In this document: piece by piece, positions 51,873 through 61,166 of the stretch
How positions within the stretch are numbered: position 1 is the first letter of the stretch
Layout of the letters: every line of letters begins with the position of its first letter
NCBI RefSeq assembly: GCF_020524165.1
Contig: NZ_JAIVKU010000004.1
Span: 496,001 to 560,000, forward strand
DNA: 64,000 nt
Direction: 5' to 3'
Source of the DNA: Guptibacillus hwajinpoensis
Lineage (GTDB): Bacteria > Bacillota > Bacilli > Bacillales > Guptibacillaceae
Position numbers and translations under genes: made by a program
The notes under the pieces: generated by a model
Databases searched by the model: none
Told to the model about the DNA's origin: nothing
What the model saw: only the letters and a program-made list of their open reading frames with translations

Positions 51873-53777
51873 ATGCAGGATTTCTATGAAGTACTGAAGA
51901 AGAAAGAACCATTTCATTCACTGAGTGATGTAGAGATTGAGAATTTAATGGCCTCTGCCAAGTTCTCTACTTATCAAAAAGGTGAGTTTTTATATCACGA
52001 AGATGAAGATGCGAATACCCTATACCTTCTTGTATCTGGTATCGCAAAAAACATTGTTCATAAAGCAAATGGTCAGCAGGCTACGATGCGATTTTACTAC
52101 CCAGGCGACCTGGTAGGATTAATGATTATGTTAACGGATGAGTCGATGACATTTTCAGTTCAGGCAAACGAAGACTGTCAAGTTATTCAAATAAAAAAAG
52201 AAGTGATGTTAAGAATCATGACGGAAAACCCTGCTTTTTCGCATAATGTTCTTGATACAATCGGGGAACGGATGCGCAGTCTTTATGACGAAATCAAGCA
52301 GGAACGTGATCGTGAATCAGATGGAGAAAACATTGCTCTTTATCGAACAAGAGTGAGTGCCATTATGGATTCTAAAGTAACGATTCCTCCAACTTATACA
52401 GTACTGGAAACAGCTGATCTTTTTCGAACGAAGAATTATGATGGCGTCATCGTAAGTGAAGACCGAGAGAGTGTATTAGGGACAGTTACTCCTCTTGAAA
52501 TCATCAATGCCCTGACGATGGGACAATTTCAAGATCCTATTCATAAATGGATGTATCAAAAACCAAATCTCGTTGAAGAAGACGCGTTTAGCTATGAAGC
52601 ACTTGCCTATTTGAAATTTCATAAGGTATCACTACTACCAGTAGTGAAACGAGATCGAATCGTGGGGATGGTGTCTGCGAAATCTTTCCTCGGTATTCAA
52701 GAGTCAGCTTACCTTGATTTATCTTATCGTCTCTCAAGAGCAAAAGAGCTAAATGAAATCATGAACCTTTCTCCTCCTATTCATAAAGAGTTTCGTTCTT
52801 TTATTCAAGAGTTACTTGATGCGAATACATTGGGATATGAAATATGTGAAATGATGTCCAATTATAACGATGAAATGCATCGTCGCATCATTTTACTTGC
52901 TGAAAAAGAAATGATGAGAGAAGGATACGGAAGAGCCCCAGTGAACTACTGCTTTATTGTGATGGGAAGTGAAGGTAGAAAAGAACAGGCTTTTAGTACG
53001 GATCAGGATAACGGTTTAATCATTGATGACTATGAACATCTTGAACATAAAGCGGAAATCGAAATGTTTTTTAAGGTTTTTGCAGAAAAAATCAATACAA
53101 TGCTAACAACGTGCGGTTTGCCAGAATGTGATGGAGGGATTATGGCCAAAAATGAGAAATGGCGACGGTCCCTTTCAAATTGGCAAACAGAAGTGAATCG
53201 ATGGATTACAGAAACGGACGCTGAAGAAATTCGTAACTTTACGATCTTTATGGACTTTCGCCCTGTTTACGGCGACTTTGAATTGGCTCGAGCGCTCAGA
53301 AGTCGCATAACAGAACGAATTAGAAAGGCACATACCTTACAAATGCTGTTAATGAAAGATACAATTAGGTTTCGAGTTCCGCTTAATCCCCTAGGGAAAT
53401 TGCAGCTTCGGGGTAAAGAAAAAACGCTCGATCTAAAAAAGGCCGCGATCATGCAGATCGTCAACGGAATACGGATTTTTGCAATGAAATACGGCGTAGA
53501 AGAAGTGAATACGATTAAACGTTTACATGAATTAAAGAAAAAAGAAGTGTTTCACCATCGTGACGTCATTAATATTGAAACCTCTCTTCATTATTTGTAT
53601 ACCTTTCGAGTAAGACAGAACCTTTACCAATTAGACAAAGGAACGGAAATATCGAATTTAGTTAGACCAATTGAATGGGAGAAAGAAGAAAGAAGGAAAA
53701 TGAGGGAAGCGCTCCTTGTTGCGAAAAGAATGCAACAGGTAAGTGAATTAAGCTTCCGTAGGAATCGGAGTATTTAA
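51873..53777 (+). CDS. cNMP-binding/CBS/DUF294 nucleotidyltransferase-like protein
   Basis: 634 residues in four modules: cyclic-nucleotide-binding fold (about 1-135: LYHEDEDANTLYLLVSGIAK), two CBS motifs (about 150-275: YDGVIVSEDRESVLGTVTPL, VSLLPVVKRDRIVGMV), a DUF294 nucleotidyltransferase-like domain (VMGSEGRKEQAFSTDQDNGL) and a helical substrate-binding tail. It looks like a signal-integrating regulator, GlnD-like in its last half. Start 51873 has TTGGAGG upstream. The exonuclease gene starts 3 bases after its stop; this pairing recurs in bacteria. Confidence 0.85.
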   Translation: MQDFYEVLKKKEPFHSLSDVEIENLMASAKFSTYQKGEFLYHEDEDANTLYLLVSGIAKNIVHKANGQQATMRFYYPGDLVGLMIMLTDESMTFSVQANEDCQVIQIKKEVMLRIMTENPAFSHNVLDTIGERMRSLYDEIKQERDRESDGENIALYRTRVSAIMDSKVTIPPTYTVLETADLFRTKNYDGVIVSEDRESVLGTVTPLEIINALTMGQFQDPIHKWMYQKPNLVEEDAFSYEALAYLKFHKVSLLPVVKRDRIVGMVSAKSFLGIQESAYLDLSYRLSRAKELNEIMNLSPPIHKEFRSFIQELLDANTLGYEICEMMSNYNDEMHRRIILLAEKEMMREGYGRAPVNYCFIVMGSEGRKEQAFSTDQDNGLIIDDYEHLEHKAEIEMFFKVFAEKINTMLTTCGLPECDGGIMAKNEKWRRSLSNWQTEVNRWITETDAEEIRNFTIFMDFRPVYGDFELARALRSRITERIRKAHTLQMLLMKDTIRFRVPLNPLGKLQLRGKEKTLDLKKAAIMQIVNGIRIFAMKYGVEEVNTIKRLHELKKKEVFHHRDVINIETSLHYLYTFRVRQNLYQLDKGTEISNLVRPIEWEKEERRKMREALLVAKRMQQVSELSFRRNRSI

Positions 53778-53779
53778 AA

Positions 53780-54502
53780 ATGTCGTCCATAGGGTTTAAA
53801 TTATTACGTTACTATCTTTATGACCGCTTAAAGTGGCAAAAAAAAATAAAAACAGACAAAACGTTACCAGTATATGAACGTTTGTATGATTCATTGTTGT
53901 TATATCAGGAATCAAGTAGTCGTTATTTTACCGTATTTGATCTTGAAACAACAGGCTTTTATCCTGCGATTGGAGATGAAGTGATCTCAATTGGAGCCGT
54001 GAAAGTTGATTTAATTGAAGGGCGTATTCTTGATGAGTCATTTTATCGTATAGTCCGTCCTATTCAAAAAGTTCCAAGATTTGTTCGACAATTAACTGGT
54101 TTGTCTATTGATGAAATTCGTGCGGGTTGGACGTTTATCGAAGCATTTGAAGAATTTCTATCTTTTAGTAAAGGGACAACGCTTGTGGCTCACCCTGTTA
54201 AATTTGACGTGTATTTTCTACAAAATTTAATTCAAAGATGGGGATTGCCCGATTATTTGCCTCCTTATTTAGATTCTGAAGCACTTGCTAAGGAGTTATT
54301 TCCACGAAGTAACCCACAGCTTGACTCATTAATAAGGAAATTCAATATTGAGCGCCACGAACGTCATCATGCATTGAACGATGCTAAAATGACCGCTGAG
54401 TTGCTTCTGAAAATGTTTCACAAATTGGACATAAATCATGGACATGATGAGGAAATAAGACAGCGAATCGCAAGGGATAATCTCGTATTTGGTAGGAAAT
54501 AG
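53780..54502 (+). CDS. DnaQ-type 3'-5' exonuclease
   Basis: 240 residues. Exo I motif TVFDLETTGFYPAIGDEVIS, Exo II VAHPVKFDVYFLQ and Exo III HHALNDAKMTAELL make a complete DEDDh exonuclease, as in the polymerase III epsilon subunit or PolC-like proofreaders. It follows the DUF294 protein by two bases and is surely co-transcribed. The combination suggests a nucleotide-regulated nucleic acid trimming role (inference). Confidence 0.87.
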   Translation: MSSIGFKLLRYYLYDRLKWQKKIKTDKTLPVYERLYDSLLLYQESSSRYFTVFDLETTGFYPAIGDEVISIGAVKVDLIEGRILDESFYRIVRPIQKVPRFVRQLTGLSIDEIRAGWTFIEAFEEFLSFSKGTTLVAHPVKFDVYFLQNLIQRWGLPDYLPPYLDSEALAKELFPRSNPQLDSLIRKFNIERHERHHALNDAKMTAELLLKMFHKLDINHGHDEEIRQRIARDNLVFGRK

Positions 54503-54686
54503 CTTTATTTCTTTAGATTATTCCCCGGGTAAGCGCACAAAGTGCATTTTTTCGACGTTTTCTTTTAGAAAACTTGTTGAATCACCGTTTACAATTGTCG
54601 TCTCTTGTTGTAACTTTGAGTAGTATATTGAAGTTTCTGAGTTTTTTTAGAAATATTTCAGATTGAATGTAATGGAGAGATGGAAA

Positions 54687-54806
54687 TTGAAACAGGTAAT
54701 TATGGTCTTATTCTTTATGGTAATCGCGTTAACAGTTGTTGTCATGAGTCAAATCAGTGATTCGGCTCAAATCTACAGTGACAATGAGGTCATTGTTCAA
54801 AAATAG
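54687..54806 (+). CDS. 39-residue small membrane or secreted peptide
   Basis: TTG start with GGAGA 8 bases upstream encodes one hydrophobic helix (VIMVLFFMVIALTVVVM) and a short polar tail (SQISDSAQIYSDNEVIVQK). Found between the exonuclease and the cotD-like gene. The RBS and clean helix-tail layout support it as real, but no family is recognised. Confidence 0.5.
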   Translation: MKQVIMVLFFMVIALTVVVMSQISDSAQIYSDNEVIVQK

Positions 54807-54920
54807 GCTTGAAAATATGGTGTGGATTAGGGAAATAAGGACAAATACACAGTACATGTACATCGGAGTGAACATAGGCTAGTAGGGAAATCACCAAATT
54901 AAGAAGGGGGAACCTACACT

Positions 54921-55445
54921 ATGTTTCAAAGACATCATCGAATGGGACCAAATGGAAATATGCCAAATCAGGTGAGTCCAGCCATGCAGGGGCCTAATGC
55001 GAACATGCCGAACCAAGTGAGTCCTGCTATGCAGGGACCGAATGCAAATATGCCAAATCAAGTAAGCCCTGCTATGAAAGGCGGCATGCCTGGCCAAGTG
55101 AGTCCAGCTATGCAAGGTCCAGGAGGTCCATGTCCAACAAGTCCTGTTGTCTATCCGACAAAATGTTGTGTAAAGAATCATTATTATAAGCACAATGTTG
55201 ATCACATTCATCCTACTCATATAAAAAATGTTCATCATCACATGTATGAGCACAATCATAGCTATCCTTTAACTGAGTCAGACGAAGTGTTAGCATCACA
55301 TATGAATAACTATCCACCACCACGTCCAACAGGTGCTATGCCGGCAGGATACGCACCTACAAACCCATCTCAAGTAGCAGGGGCCATGCAAGGGCCAAAT
55401 GGCATGAATGGCCAAGTAAGTCCAGCTCAAAAGAGAAGAAAATAG
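54921..55445 (+). CDS. CotD-family spore coat protein with N-terminal repeats
   Basis: 174 residues. The core KCCVKNHYYKHNVDHIHPTH, then IKNVHHHMYEHNHSYP, matches the His-rich CotD motif. The N-terminus is built from about three 15-residue repeats (NMPNQVSPAMQGPNA) plus degenerate copies, and the unit returns at the C-terminus (AMQGPNGMNGQVSPAQ). CotD proteins sit in the inner spore coat and are made late in the mother cell. RBS AAGGGGG. The repeats are unusual for CotD and likely unstructured linkers or cross-linking sites. Confidence 0.85.
   Translation: MFQRHHRMGPNGNMPNQVSPAMQGPNANMPNQVSPAMQGPNANMPNQVSPAMKGGMPGQVSPAMQGPGGPCPTSPVVYPTKCCVKNHYYKHNVDHIHPTHIKNVHHHMYEHNHSYPLTESDEVLASHMNNYPPPRPTGAMPAGYAPTNPSQVAGAMQGPNGMNGQVSPAQKRRK
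54944..55116 (+). repeat. 45-bp tandem repeats within the coat gene
   Basis: Three copies of a 45-bp unit coding for NMPNQVSPAMQGPNA with a shortened fourth; third-position changes show that they are not of very recent origin. Confidence 0.8.
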
Positions 55446-55500
55446 TGAAATAATGAAACGAACTGGGCTACCAGTTCGTTTTTACATAGGAGGTGTGTAA

Positions 55501-56076
55501 GTGGCAAACGTTTTGCTTGTTACGGGTTATAAGGCACACGAGCTTGGAATATTTAATGATGATCACCCTGGTCTACCAATTATTAAGGCAGCTCTAAATG
55601 GGAGAATGGTGCAGATAATTGAAGAAAAAGAGGTGGAATGGATTTTAATTAGCGGACAGACAGGAGTGGAACTGTGGGCTGGGGAAGTTGCTTTAGATTT
55701 AAGAGAACTTTATCCTGATCTTAAGCTTGCTGTATTGACGCCGTTTCTGGACCAGGAAAGCAAGTGGAAAGAGCCGACGCAAGAATTTTATAACATGATA
55801 CTGGCTGAGGCTGACTTTGTTGAGTCTATTACTAACCGTCCTTATGAAAATCCAGGTCAGTTTAAAGCAAAGAATGAATTTTTAGTTCGTAAAAGTCACG
55901 CTATGCTCGTTTTATATGACGAAGAAACGCCAGGTTCTCCAGATTATTACTTAAAAGAAGCAAAGAACAGACAAAGAACAGATGCTGCATACGAAATTTT
56001 TACCATCACGCCGATTGATCTCGATTTATTGGAACAGGATATGCGTGAAAGTAATCCTGATTTTTACAAGCAATAA
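55501..56076 (+). CDS. ypsA: YpsA, DUF1273/SLOG family protein
   Basis: 191 residues, GTG start with AGGAGGTG. VLLVTGYKAHELGIF and ISGQTGVELWAGEVALDL are the SLOG nucleotide-binding motifs; LPIIKAAL and DYYLKEAKNR fit YpsA. In B. subtilis YpsA is linked to cell division control and oxidative-stress protection. It precedes gpsB as in B. subtilis. Confidence 0.9.
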   Translation: MANVLLVTGYKAHELGIFNDDHPGLPIIKAALNGRMVQIIEEKEVEWILISGQTGVELWAGEVALDLRELYPDLKLAVLTPFLDQESKWKEPTQEFYNMILAEADFVESITNRPYENPGQFKAKNEFLVRKSHAMLVLYDEETPGSPDYYLKEAKNRQRTDAAYEIFTITPIDLDLLEQDMRESNPDFYKQ

Positions 56077-56166
56077 GGCGCGTTGAGGAGATTCCGATTG
56101 ACAAGAGGGAGCTCTTTTGGAAGAATAAAATAAAGACAATAATTGCATACATACAGAGGTGATAAA

Positions 56167-56487
56167 ATGGCCGAGCAACAACCGACTCAATTAACAGCTA
56201 AGGATATACTTGAAAAAGATTTTAAAAGCGGATTTCGCGGATATGACCAGGACGATGTTGATAAGTTTTTAGATGTTGTAATTAAAGATTATGAGCGTTT
56301 CGAGAACGACATTGAGCAGCTACGTCAAGAAAATACACGGTTACGAAGAGAAATGGATCGGATGTCTGAACAGCAAAAAAGACAGCAGACGCGTTCACAA
56401 ACCCAACCAGGCAATACGAACTACGACATTTTAAAGCGATTATCTAATCTAGAAAAACACGTTTTTGGGAGTAAGCTGTACGAATAA
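56167..56487 (+). CDS. gpsB: Cell-division protein GpsB
   Basis: 106 residues. A DivIVA-type N-terminus ([35 protein letters not shown]), coiled coil, Gln/Arg linker and a short C-terminal trimer domain ([19 protein letters not shown]). GpsB shuttles PBP1 between side wall and septum. Start 56167 follows AGAGGTGATAA. Position between ypsA and rnpB is the conserved Bacillus order. Confidence 0.95.
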   Translation: MAEQQPTQLTAKDILEKDFKSGFRGYDQDDVDKFLDVVIKDYERFENDIEQLRQENTRLRREMDRMSEQQKRQQTRSQTQPGNTNYDILKRLSNLEKHVFGSKLYE

Positions 56488-56517
56488 GCCGCCGAAGGGT
56501 GGTTTATTTTTATAGAC

Positions 56518-56546
56518 TTGATAAATTTCACTCACCGTAATATAAT
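56518..56546 (+). promoter_or_regulatory. Distal rnpB promoter
   Basis: TTGATA, 17-bp spacer, TATAAT: near consensus, about 90 bp before the RNase P RNA. Confidence 0.7.
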
Positions 56547-56585
56547 GATAGTTATAGAAACACCAACATAATTTATAAGCCACCT

Positions 56586-56614
56586 TGCATCAATGCAGAT
56601 TATAAGATATAATT
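56586..56614 (+). promoter_or_regulatory. Proximal rnpB promoter
   Basis: TTGCAT, 17-bp spacer, TATAAT. A start about 7 bases later would be 10-15 bases from the mature 5' end of the RNA. Confidence 0.7.
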
Positions 56615-56633
56615 GCTTTTGCTGTCCTAATAA

Positions 56634-57046
56634 TGATAACGTTCGGGTGATCGCTGTATGTTACACATAAGTAACATATAGAGGAAAGTCCATGCTCGCA
56701 CGATCTGAGATGATCGTAGTGTTCGTGCCTGATGAAACAATAAGTCAGGGTAGTCCAATTTTGGGCTAACGGCGGGGAAACGGCCTAAGTTCTTAACGGA
56801 TACGGCCCGAATACTCTGAAAGTGCCACAGTGACGAAGTCTTAATGGAAACATTAAGAGTGGAACGAGGTAAACCCCACGAGCGAGAAACCCAAATTATG
56901 GTAGGGGAGCTTTCTCGAAGGAATTGAACGGAGAGAAAGCCAGGCGGTGAGGACGCGTCTGGAGATAGATGATTACCACTTGAGTACGAGGGGAGACCCG
57001 TTTGCAGTACGATAGAACAGAACATGGCTTACAGAACGTTATCATC
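56634..57046 (+). ncRNA. rnpB: RNase P RNA, Bacillus (type B) form
   Basis: About 413 nt. The outer helix P1 is visible: ATGATAACGTTC (56634-56645) pairs with GAACGTTATCAT (57034-57045). Conserved core elements include CGGGTGATCGCTG, GAGGAAAGTCCATGCTCGC, GGTAAACCCCACGAG, GAAACCCAAATT and the 3' segment GGCTTACAG. This is the catalytic RNA that trims tRNA 5' ends. It lies between gpsB and rlmL as in B. subtilis. Ends are set from P1 and may be off by a few bases. Confidence 0.95.
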
Positions 57047-57049
57047 TTT

Positions 57050-57078
57050 GATGAAAAGCCCTTATGGGGCTTTTTTGT
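57050..57078 (+). terminator. Terminator of rnpB
   Basis: AAAAGCCC and GGGCTTTT around TTATG, with six T at the end. Confidence 0.85.
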
Positions 57079-57237
57079 ACGTTAAGGCTATAAATGGTGT
57101 TTGAATGGAAAACATAAGAGGAATTCATGATAAGCAATGCTTCATTAAATTGAAATAGGACTAACATATTCATTTTTTGTATGATTACTAAGACAACTGC
57201 TATTACATAGAAGAGCGAAAAGATTGGAGTGGAAAAG

Positions 57238-58377
57238 ATGGCGAAATACGAATTAATTGCAACGGCCACCATGGGGCTCGAATCATTGGTTGCTCGCGAA
57301 GTAAAGGATCTAGGATTTGAAAATGTACGCGTCGAAAATGGTAAGGTTACTTATGAGAGTGATGAAATTGGGATTTGTCGTTCTAATTACTGGCTAAGAA
57401 CAGCCGATCGTGTAAAACTAAAAGTTGGCGAATTTAAAGTTACGTCGTTTGATGAGCTTTTTGAAGCAACTAAGGCATTACCTTGGGGAGAGTTGTTACC
57501 TGAGAATGCTGAATTCCCTGTTAGCGGACGATCGGTAAAATCAACGTTGTACAGTGTACCAGACTGCCAGGCGATTGTAAAAAAAGCAATCGTTGAAAGT
57601 CTAAAAGAAAAATACAATGTTTCCTGGTTTGAAGAGGATGGGCCACTGTTTAAGATAGAAGTTGCTATTCATAAGGATACAGCTATTCTTACAATTGATA
57701 CAAGCGGTAAAGGGCTTCACCGTAGAGGCTATCGTTACCTGCATAGTGCTGCGCCACTAAAAGAAACAATGGCTGCTGCTATGGTGATGTTAACAAATTG
57801 GAATGCCGATAAACCTTTCATGGATCCATTTTGCGGTTCCGGTACACTTCCGATTGAAGCAGCGATGATTGGCCAAAATATCGCACCAGGATTTAATCGA
57901 GAATTTGCATCCGAAGACTGGGCATGGATTGGAAAGAAACGCTGGGAAGAAGCCATGATTGAAGCGGAAGATCTTGCAAAATATGATCAGCCTCTTCACA
58001 TCTTCGGTAGCGATCTTGACCCAAAAATGGTTGATCTTTCAAAGAATAATGCTCTTGAAGCTGGATTCGGTGATATGATTCAATTCAAGCAAATGCAAGT
58101 AACGGATGTTAGCTCAAAGTTTGAGTATGGAACCCTTATTGGTAATCCACCATACGGCGAGCGCCTCGGTGAGCGTGAAGAAGTTGAAGATATGTATCGA
58201 AAGATGGGCAAAGCGTTCCGTGAGCGTCTTGATACATGGTCTGTTTACATTCTTACATCTCACCCTCGCTTTCAGGAAGTTTATGGTAAGCGTGCGACGA
58301 AAAACCGCAAACTATATAATGGCGATATTAAAACACATTACTATCAGTTCTTTGGACCGAGACCACCGAAAAATTGA
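57238..58377 (+). CDS. rlmL: THUMP-domain 23S rRNA methyltransferase (RlmL/YpsC)
   Basis: 379 residues. Residues 1-160 hold a ferredoxin-like plus THUMP RNA-binding part (ELIATATMGLESLVAREVKD); then the methyltransferase with FMDPFCGSGTLPIEAAM (SAM motif) and IGNPPYGERLG (catalytic NPPY for N2-guanine). It methylates guanine in 23S rRNA. GGAGTGG precedes ATG 57238. Confidence 0.9.
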   Translation: MAKYELIATATMGLESLVAREVKDLGFENVRVENGKVTYESDEIGICRSNYWLRTADRVKLKVGEFKVTSFDELFEATKALPWGELLPENAEFPVSGRSVKSTLYSVPDCQAIVKKAIVESLKEKYNVSWFEEDGPLFKIEVAIHKDTAILTIDTSGKGLHRRGYRYLHSAAPLKETMAAAMVMLTNWNADKPFMDPFCGSGTLPIEAAMIGQNIAPGFNREFASEDWAWIGKKRWEEAMIEAEDLAKYDQPLHIFGSDLDPKMVDLSKNNALEAGFGDMIQFKQMQVTDVSSKFEYGTLIGNPPYGERLGEREEVEDMYRKMGKAFRERLDTWSVYILTSHPRFQEVYGKRATKNRKLYNGDIKTHYYQFFGPRPPKN

Positions 58378-58383
58378 CAAGAG

Positions 58384-58422
58384 ACAAAAGCACCTCTCCT
58401 TTTAGGAGAGGTGCTTTTGTCT
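58384..58422. terminator. Bidirectional terminator
   Basis: AAAAGCACCTCTCCT and AGGAGAGGTGCTTTT form a 15-bp stem around TTT, ending rlmL and the convergent small gene. Confidence 0.87.
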
Positions 58423-58441
58423 TACTCTAGAAAACGTTTTA

Positions 58442-58681
58442 TTAAACTTTTTCAATCACATATGCTCGCTTGTCACGAAAATATTTCTCACCGTCCTTAG
58501 CCGAGTGTTCAAAAAATCCATCTACTTCATGAATTACTTTGTATTCTCGTTCTGGATCGGAAAAAAGTTGTGAAGCGTTACTTGCTAGCAACACAATATC
58601 GGTTGTCGATACAAAGCTATCAAGTTCCTTTGCCTTATAGTGCTCACCTGGTTTTAACGTATTGATTTGATCATGTCTCAT
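58442..58681 (-). CDS. Small protein of unknown function (79 residues)
   Basis: 79 residues, charged, no signal or helix for membrane: INTLKPGEHYKAKELDSFVS, then EYKVIHEVDGFFEH. It looks like a small beta-rich cytoplasmic protein. GGGGG lies just before the start on the minus strand. I do not recognise it. Confidence 0.6.
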   Translation of the reverse strand: MRHDQINTLKPGEHYKAKELDSFVSTTDIVLLASNASQLFSDPEREYKVIHEVDGFFEHSAKDGEKYFRDKRAYVIEKV

Positions 58682-58840
58682 AAAAAAGCCCCCTTTATAA
58701 AAAATGGTCTATTCATGTGTTACCACGTGTTTATTTCCTTTAAACGGAATAATATGGATAAAAATTGTTATACATGAATCATTTGAAAGAGGTTTATTTC
58801 ATAGAGTAGGAAGAGCTGAGCTGTGAGGAGGGGCGTATTC

Positions 58841-59149
58841 TTGAAAAAAGTGATTTTTGGCATCATCATTTCAATTGCTGTCATGATGTTCCTTACAAAC
58901 CCTAGCCAGGCTGAATACAGTAGCTGGGTGGGGGAGCAGTTAAAGAAAAATCAAAATGCTCTTATTGAGTTAGGTGTGGACCTTGCTATTGTTCCCTATG
59001 TGAAAAATCATACGTCACGAACGGAAGTATATTTCTTTTCCATTTATCGAACGAAATTATGGGACGATAAAGAAGTAGTAGCTATTGGTATGTTTGATAC
59101 TTTCTACATTAATAAGAAAAATATCGAAAAAATAAAAGAGATCGAATAA
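58841..59149 (+). CDS. DUF4359-like secreted or anchored protein
   Basis: 102 residues with an N-terminal signal-like helix (VIFGIIISIAVMMFLTN) followed by PSQAEYSSWVGEQLKK and a domain with HTSRTEVYFFSIYRTKL; this order fits DUF4359. TTG 58841 is chosen since GGAGGGG lies about 9 bases upstream, better than GTG 58823. A perfect 13-bp hairpin follows. Function unknown. Confidence 0.65.
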   Translation: MKKVIFGIIISIAVMMFLTNPSQAEYSSWVGEQLKKNQNALIELGVDLAIVPYVKNHTSRTEVYFFSIYRTKLWDDKEVVAIGMFDTFYINKKNIEKIKEIE

Positions 59150-59158
59150 AATGGAGAA

Positions 59159-59195
59159 CGTATAGGAAAAGACATGGTATGCCTTTTCCTATACG
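59159..59195. terminator. 13-bp perfect hairpin
   Basis: CGTATAGGAAAAG and CTTTTCCTATACG around ACATGGTATGC. There is little T-run afterwards, so it may be a terminator or another structured element. Confidence 0.55.
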
Positions 59196-59233
59196 TATGA
59201 TTCGTAACTTATGGTAGGATAGTACAAGAGGGA

Positions 59234-59440
59234 TTAAAAGGCTTTCATCTCATCATGCGTGAAGTATTCAGGTTTCTTAGCACCTTGTGCATGAAGTTCT
59301 TTAAAGTAGGTTTGATACTCATTTAAAGAGAGTGACCCTTGTAAATAATTCACCTGGATAAAGTCTAGTAATTCGTCTACGGTAGCTGGTTTTCTTCCTT
59401 TTACCTGATCGAATGTGTGTATCAGATTCTGTATAGACAT
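59234..59440 (-). CDS. YppF-like small protein
   Basis: 68 residues: LIHTFDQVKGRKPATVDELL, then VNYLQGSLSLNEYQTYFKEL and a closing KKPEYF. The size, helical form and end resemble B. subtilis YppF, which lies in the same chromosomal neighbourhood, but I cannot confirm it. AGGAGGG RBS on the minus strand. Confidence 0.5.
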   Translation of the reverse strand: MSIQNLIHTFDQVKGRKPATVDELLDFIQVNYLQGSLSLNEYQTYFKELHAQGAKKPEYFTHDEMKAF

Positions 59441-59604
59441 CTGAATCCCTCCTTGAACTATTTGCTTACCAAAAGGATAACATGAGTATGCACAAATCGA
59501 TTATTTTAGAATTTTTTAACTTCCGACAAATCCTTACATAATGAAACGAAATGTGTCGAATTTACTGCGAAGCAACATACTATTTAAAAAGGGGTTAAAT
59601 AAAT

Positions 59605-61131
59605 ATGGCGACAGAACTGAAGCAAGTAGAAGAGCAATTTTTAACATATGTTAAAAAAATGATGAGCTTTAACGAAGCCATTGGTGTAATGTATTGGGAC
59701 CTTCGAACGGGCGCTCCCAAAAAAGGTGCTGAGCAGCGTTCTGAAGTTATTGGCATGATGTCCTCTGAAGTTTTTGAAATGTCGGTTTCCGCTGAAATGA
59801 AGAGATTTCTGGATCAGCTTACAAAGGAAGACGTCCAGGGGGATTTAAGTGAAATCACGCTTAAAACGGTCGAAGAGTGTCGCAAAGATTACGAGCGTAA
59901 CATTAAAATTCCGGCAGAAGAATATTCTGAGTACGTAATTTTAAGTTCAAAAGCAGAAACAATCTGGGAAGAAGCGAAAGAAAAGGCGGACTTTGAGTTG
60001 TTTAGACCTTATCTTGAAAAGTTAGTGGCGTTCAATCAAAAGTTTGTCGAATATTGGGGTTATCATGAAAATAAATATGATACGCTCCTTGATATGTATG
60101 AACCTGGTGTGACTGTTAAAGTGATTGATCGTGTCTTCAACCAACTCAGAAAGCATATTGTCCCCCTTGTGCAGCAAGTTGTTCAAGCGAGTGATCAGCC
60201 TAAAACGGACTTTTTATTTGAACATTTTCCAGAAGATAAGCAACAAGCCTTTAGTATGGATATATTGAAAAAAATGGGTTATGATTTCGAGGCAGGACGC
60301 CTCGATAAAACGGTGCATCCATTCGCCACAGGGCTGAACCCGGGCGATGTTCGTGTCACAACAAAGTATGATGAAAAGGACTTCCGTACAGCGGTGTTCG
60401 GTACAATTCATGAGGGTGGACATGCTCTTTACGAACAAAATTTATCACCTAAATTAATTGGAACGCCTTTGTGTACCGGCACATCAATGGGGATTCATGA
60501 ATCACAGTCTCTTTTCTGGGAAAACTTTGTGGGACGAAATGAGTCATTTTGGAAAGATAATTATGAGAAGCTGAAAAGCTATTCAACCGGACAGTTTGAT
60601 GATGTTTCGTTGGAGGACTATTACCGTGCCATTAACGTTGCTGGTCCATCATTGATTCGAATTGAAGCAGATGAAATGACGTATGCTCTTCATATTATGG
60701 TGCGTTATGAAATTGAGAAAGGGTTAATTAATGGAGAGATTGAAGTGAAAGACCTGCCAACGATCTGGAACGAGAAAATGGAGGAGTATTTAGGGGTCAC
60801 GCCAGATAACGATGCAGTTGGTGTTCTTCAGGACGTGCACTGGTCAGGTGGCTCCTTTGGATATTTCCCTTCATACGCATTAGGATACATTTATGCAGCT
60901 CAGCTAAAGAATGCGATGCTAAACGATCTTCCTCAGTTTGATGAACTTTTAGAAAAAGGACAATTAATGCCTATTAAAGAGTGGCTTACAGAAAACATCC
61001 ATCAGTACGGCAAGCTAAAGAAACCAATTGAAATTATAAAAGATATCACAGGAGAAGGATTGAATGCTGAATACTTGATTCATTATCTTGAAGAGAAATA
61101 TTCAAACGTTTACCGTCTTCAAAGCAACTAA
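59605..61131 (+). CDS. ypwA: M32 family metallocarboxypeptidase
   Basis: 508 residues (YpwA of B. subtilis is about 501). The zinc site is HEGGH at residues 269-273, with the third ligand Glu in GIHESQSLFWEN (about 299). N-terminal MYWDLRTGAPKKGAEQRSEV and C-terminal DVHWSGGSFGYFPSYALGYI are family signatures. It removes C-terminal residues from peptides in the cytoplasm, excluding those with proline at the penultimate position in studied members. Confidence 0.92.
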   Translation: MATELKQVEEQFLTYVKKMMSFNEAIGVMYWDLRTGAPKKGAEQRSEVIGMMSSEVFEMSVSAEMKRFLDQLTKEDVQGDLSEITLKTVEECRKDYERNIKIPAEEYSEYVILSSKAETIWEEAKEKADFELFRPYLEKLVAFNQKFVEYWGYHENKYDTLLDMYEPGVTVKVIDRVFNQLRKHIVPLVQQVVQASDQPKTDFLFEHFPEDKQQAFSMDILKKMGYDFEAGRLDKTVHPFATGLNPGDVRVTTKYDEKDFRTAVFGTIHEGGHALYEQNLSPKLIGTPLCTGTSMGIHESQSLFWENFVGRNESFWKDNYEKLKSYSTGQFDDVSLEDYYRAINVAGPSLIRIEADEMTYALHIMVRYEIEKGLINGEIEVKDLPTIWNEKMEEYLGVTPDNDAVGVLQDVHWSGGSFGYFPSYALGYIYAAQLKNAMLNDLPQFDELLEKGQLMPIKEWLTENIHQYGKLKKPIEIIKDITGEGLNAEYLIHYLEEKYSNVYRLQSN

Positions 61132-61134
61132 TCC

Positions 61135-61166
61135 AAAAATCCTGCCCATGGGCAGGATTTTTTTAG
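61135..61166. terminator. Bidirectional terminator
   Basis: AAAATCCTGCC and GGCAGGATTTT around CATG, followed by T-run; it overlaps the end of the convergent gene at 61163. Confidence 0.85.
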
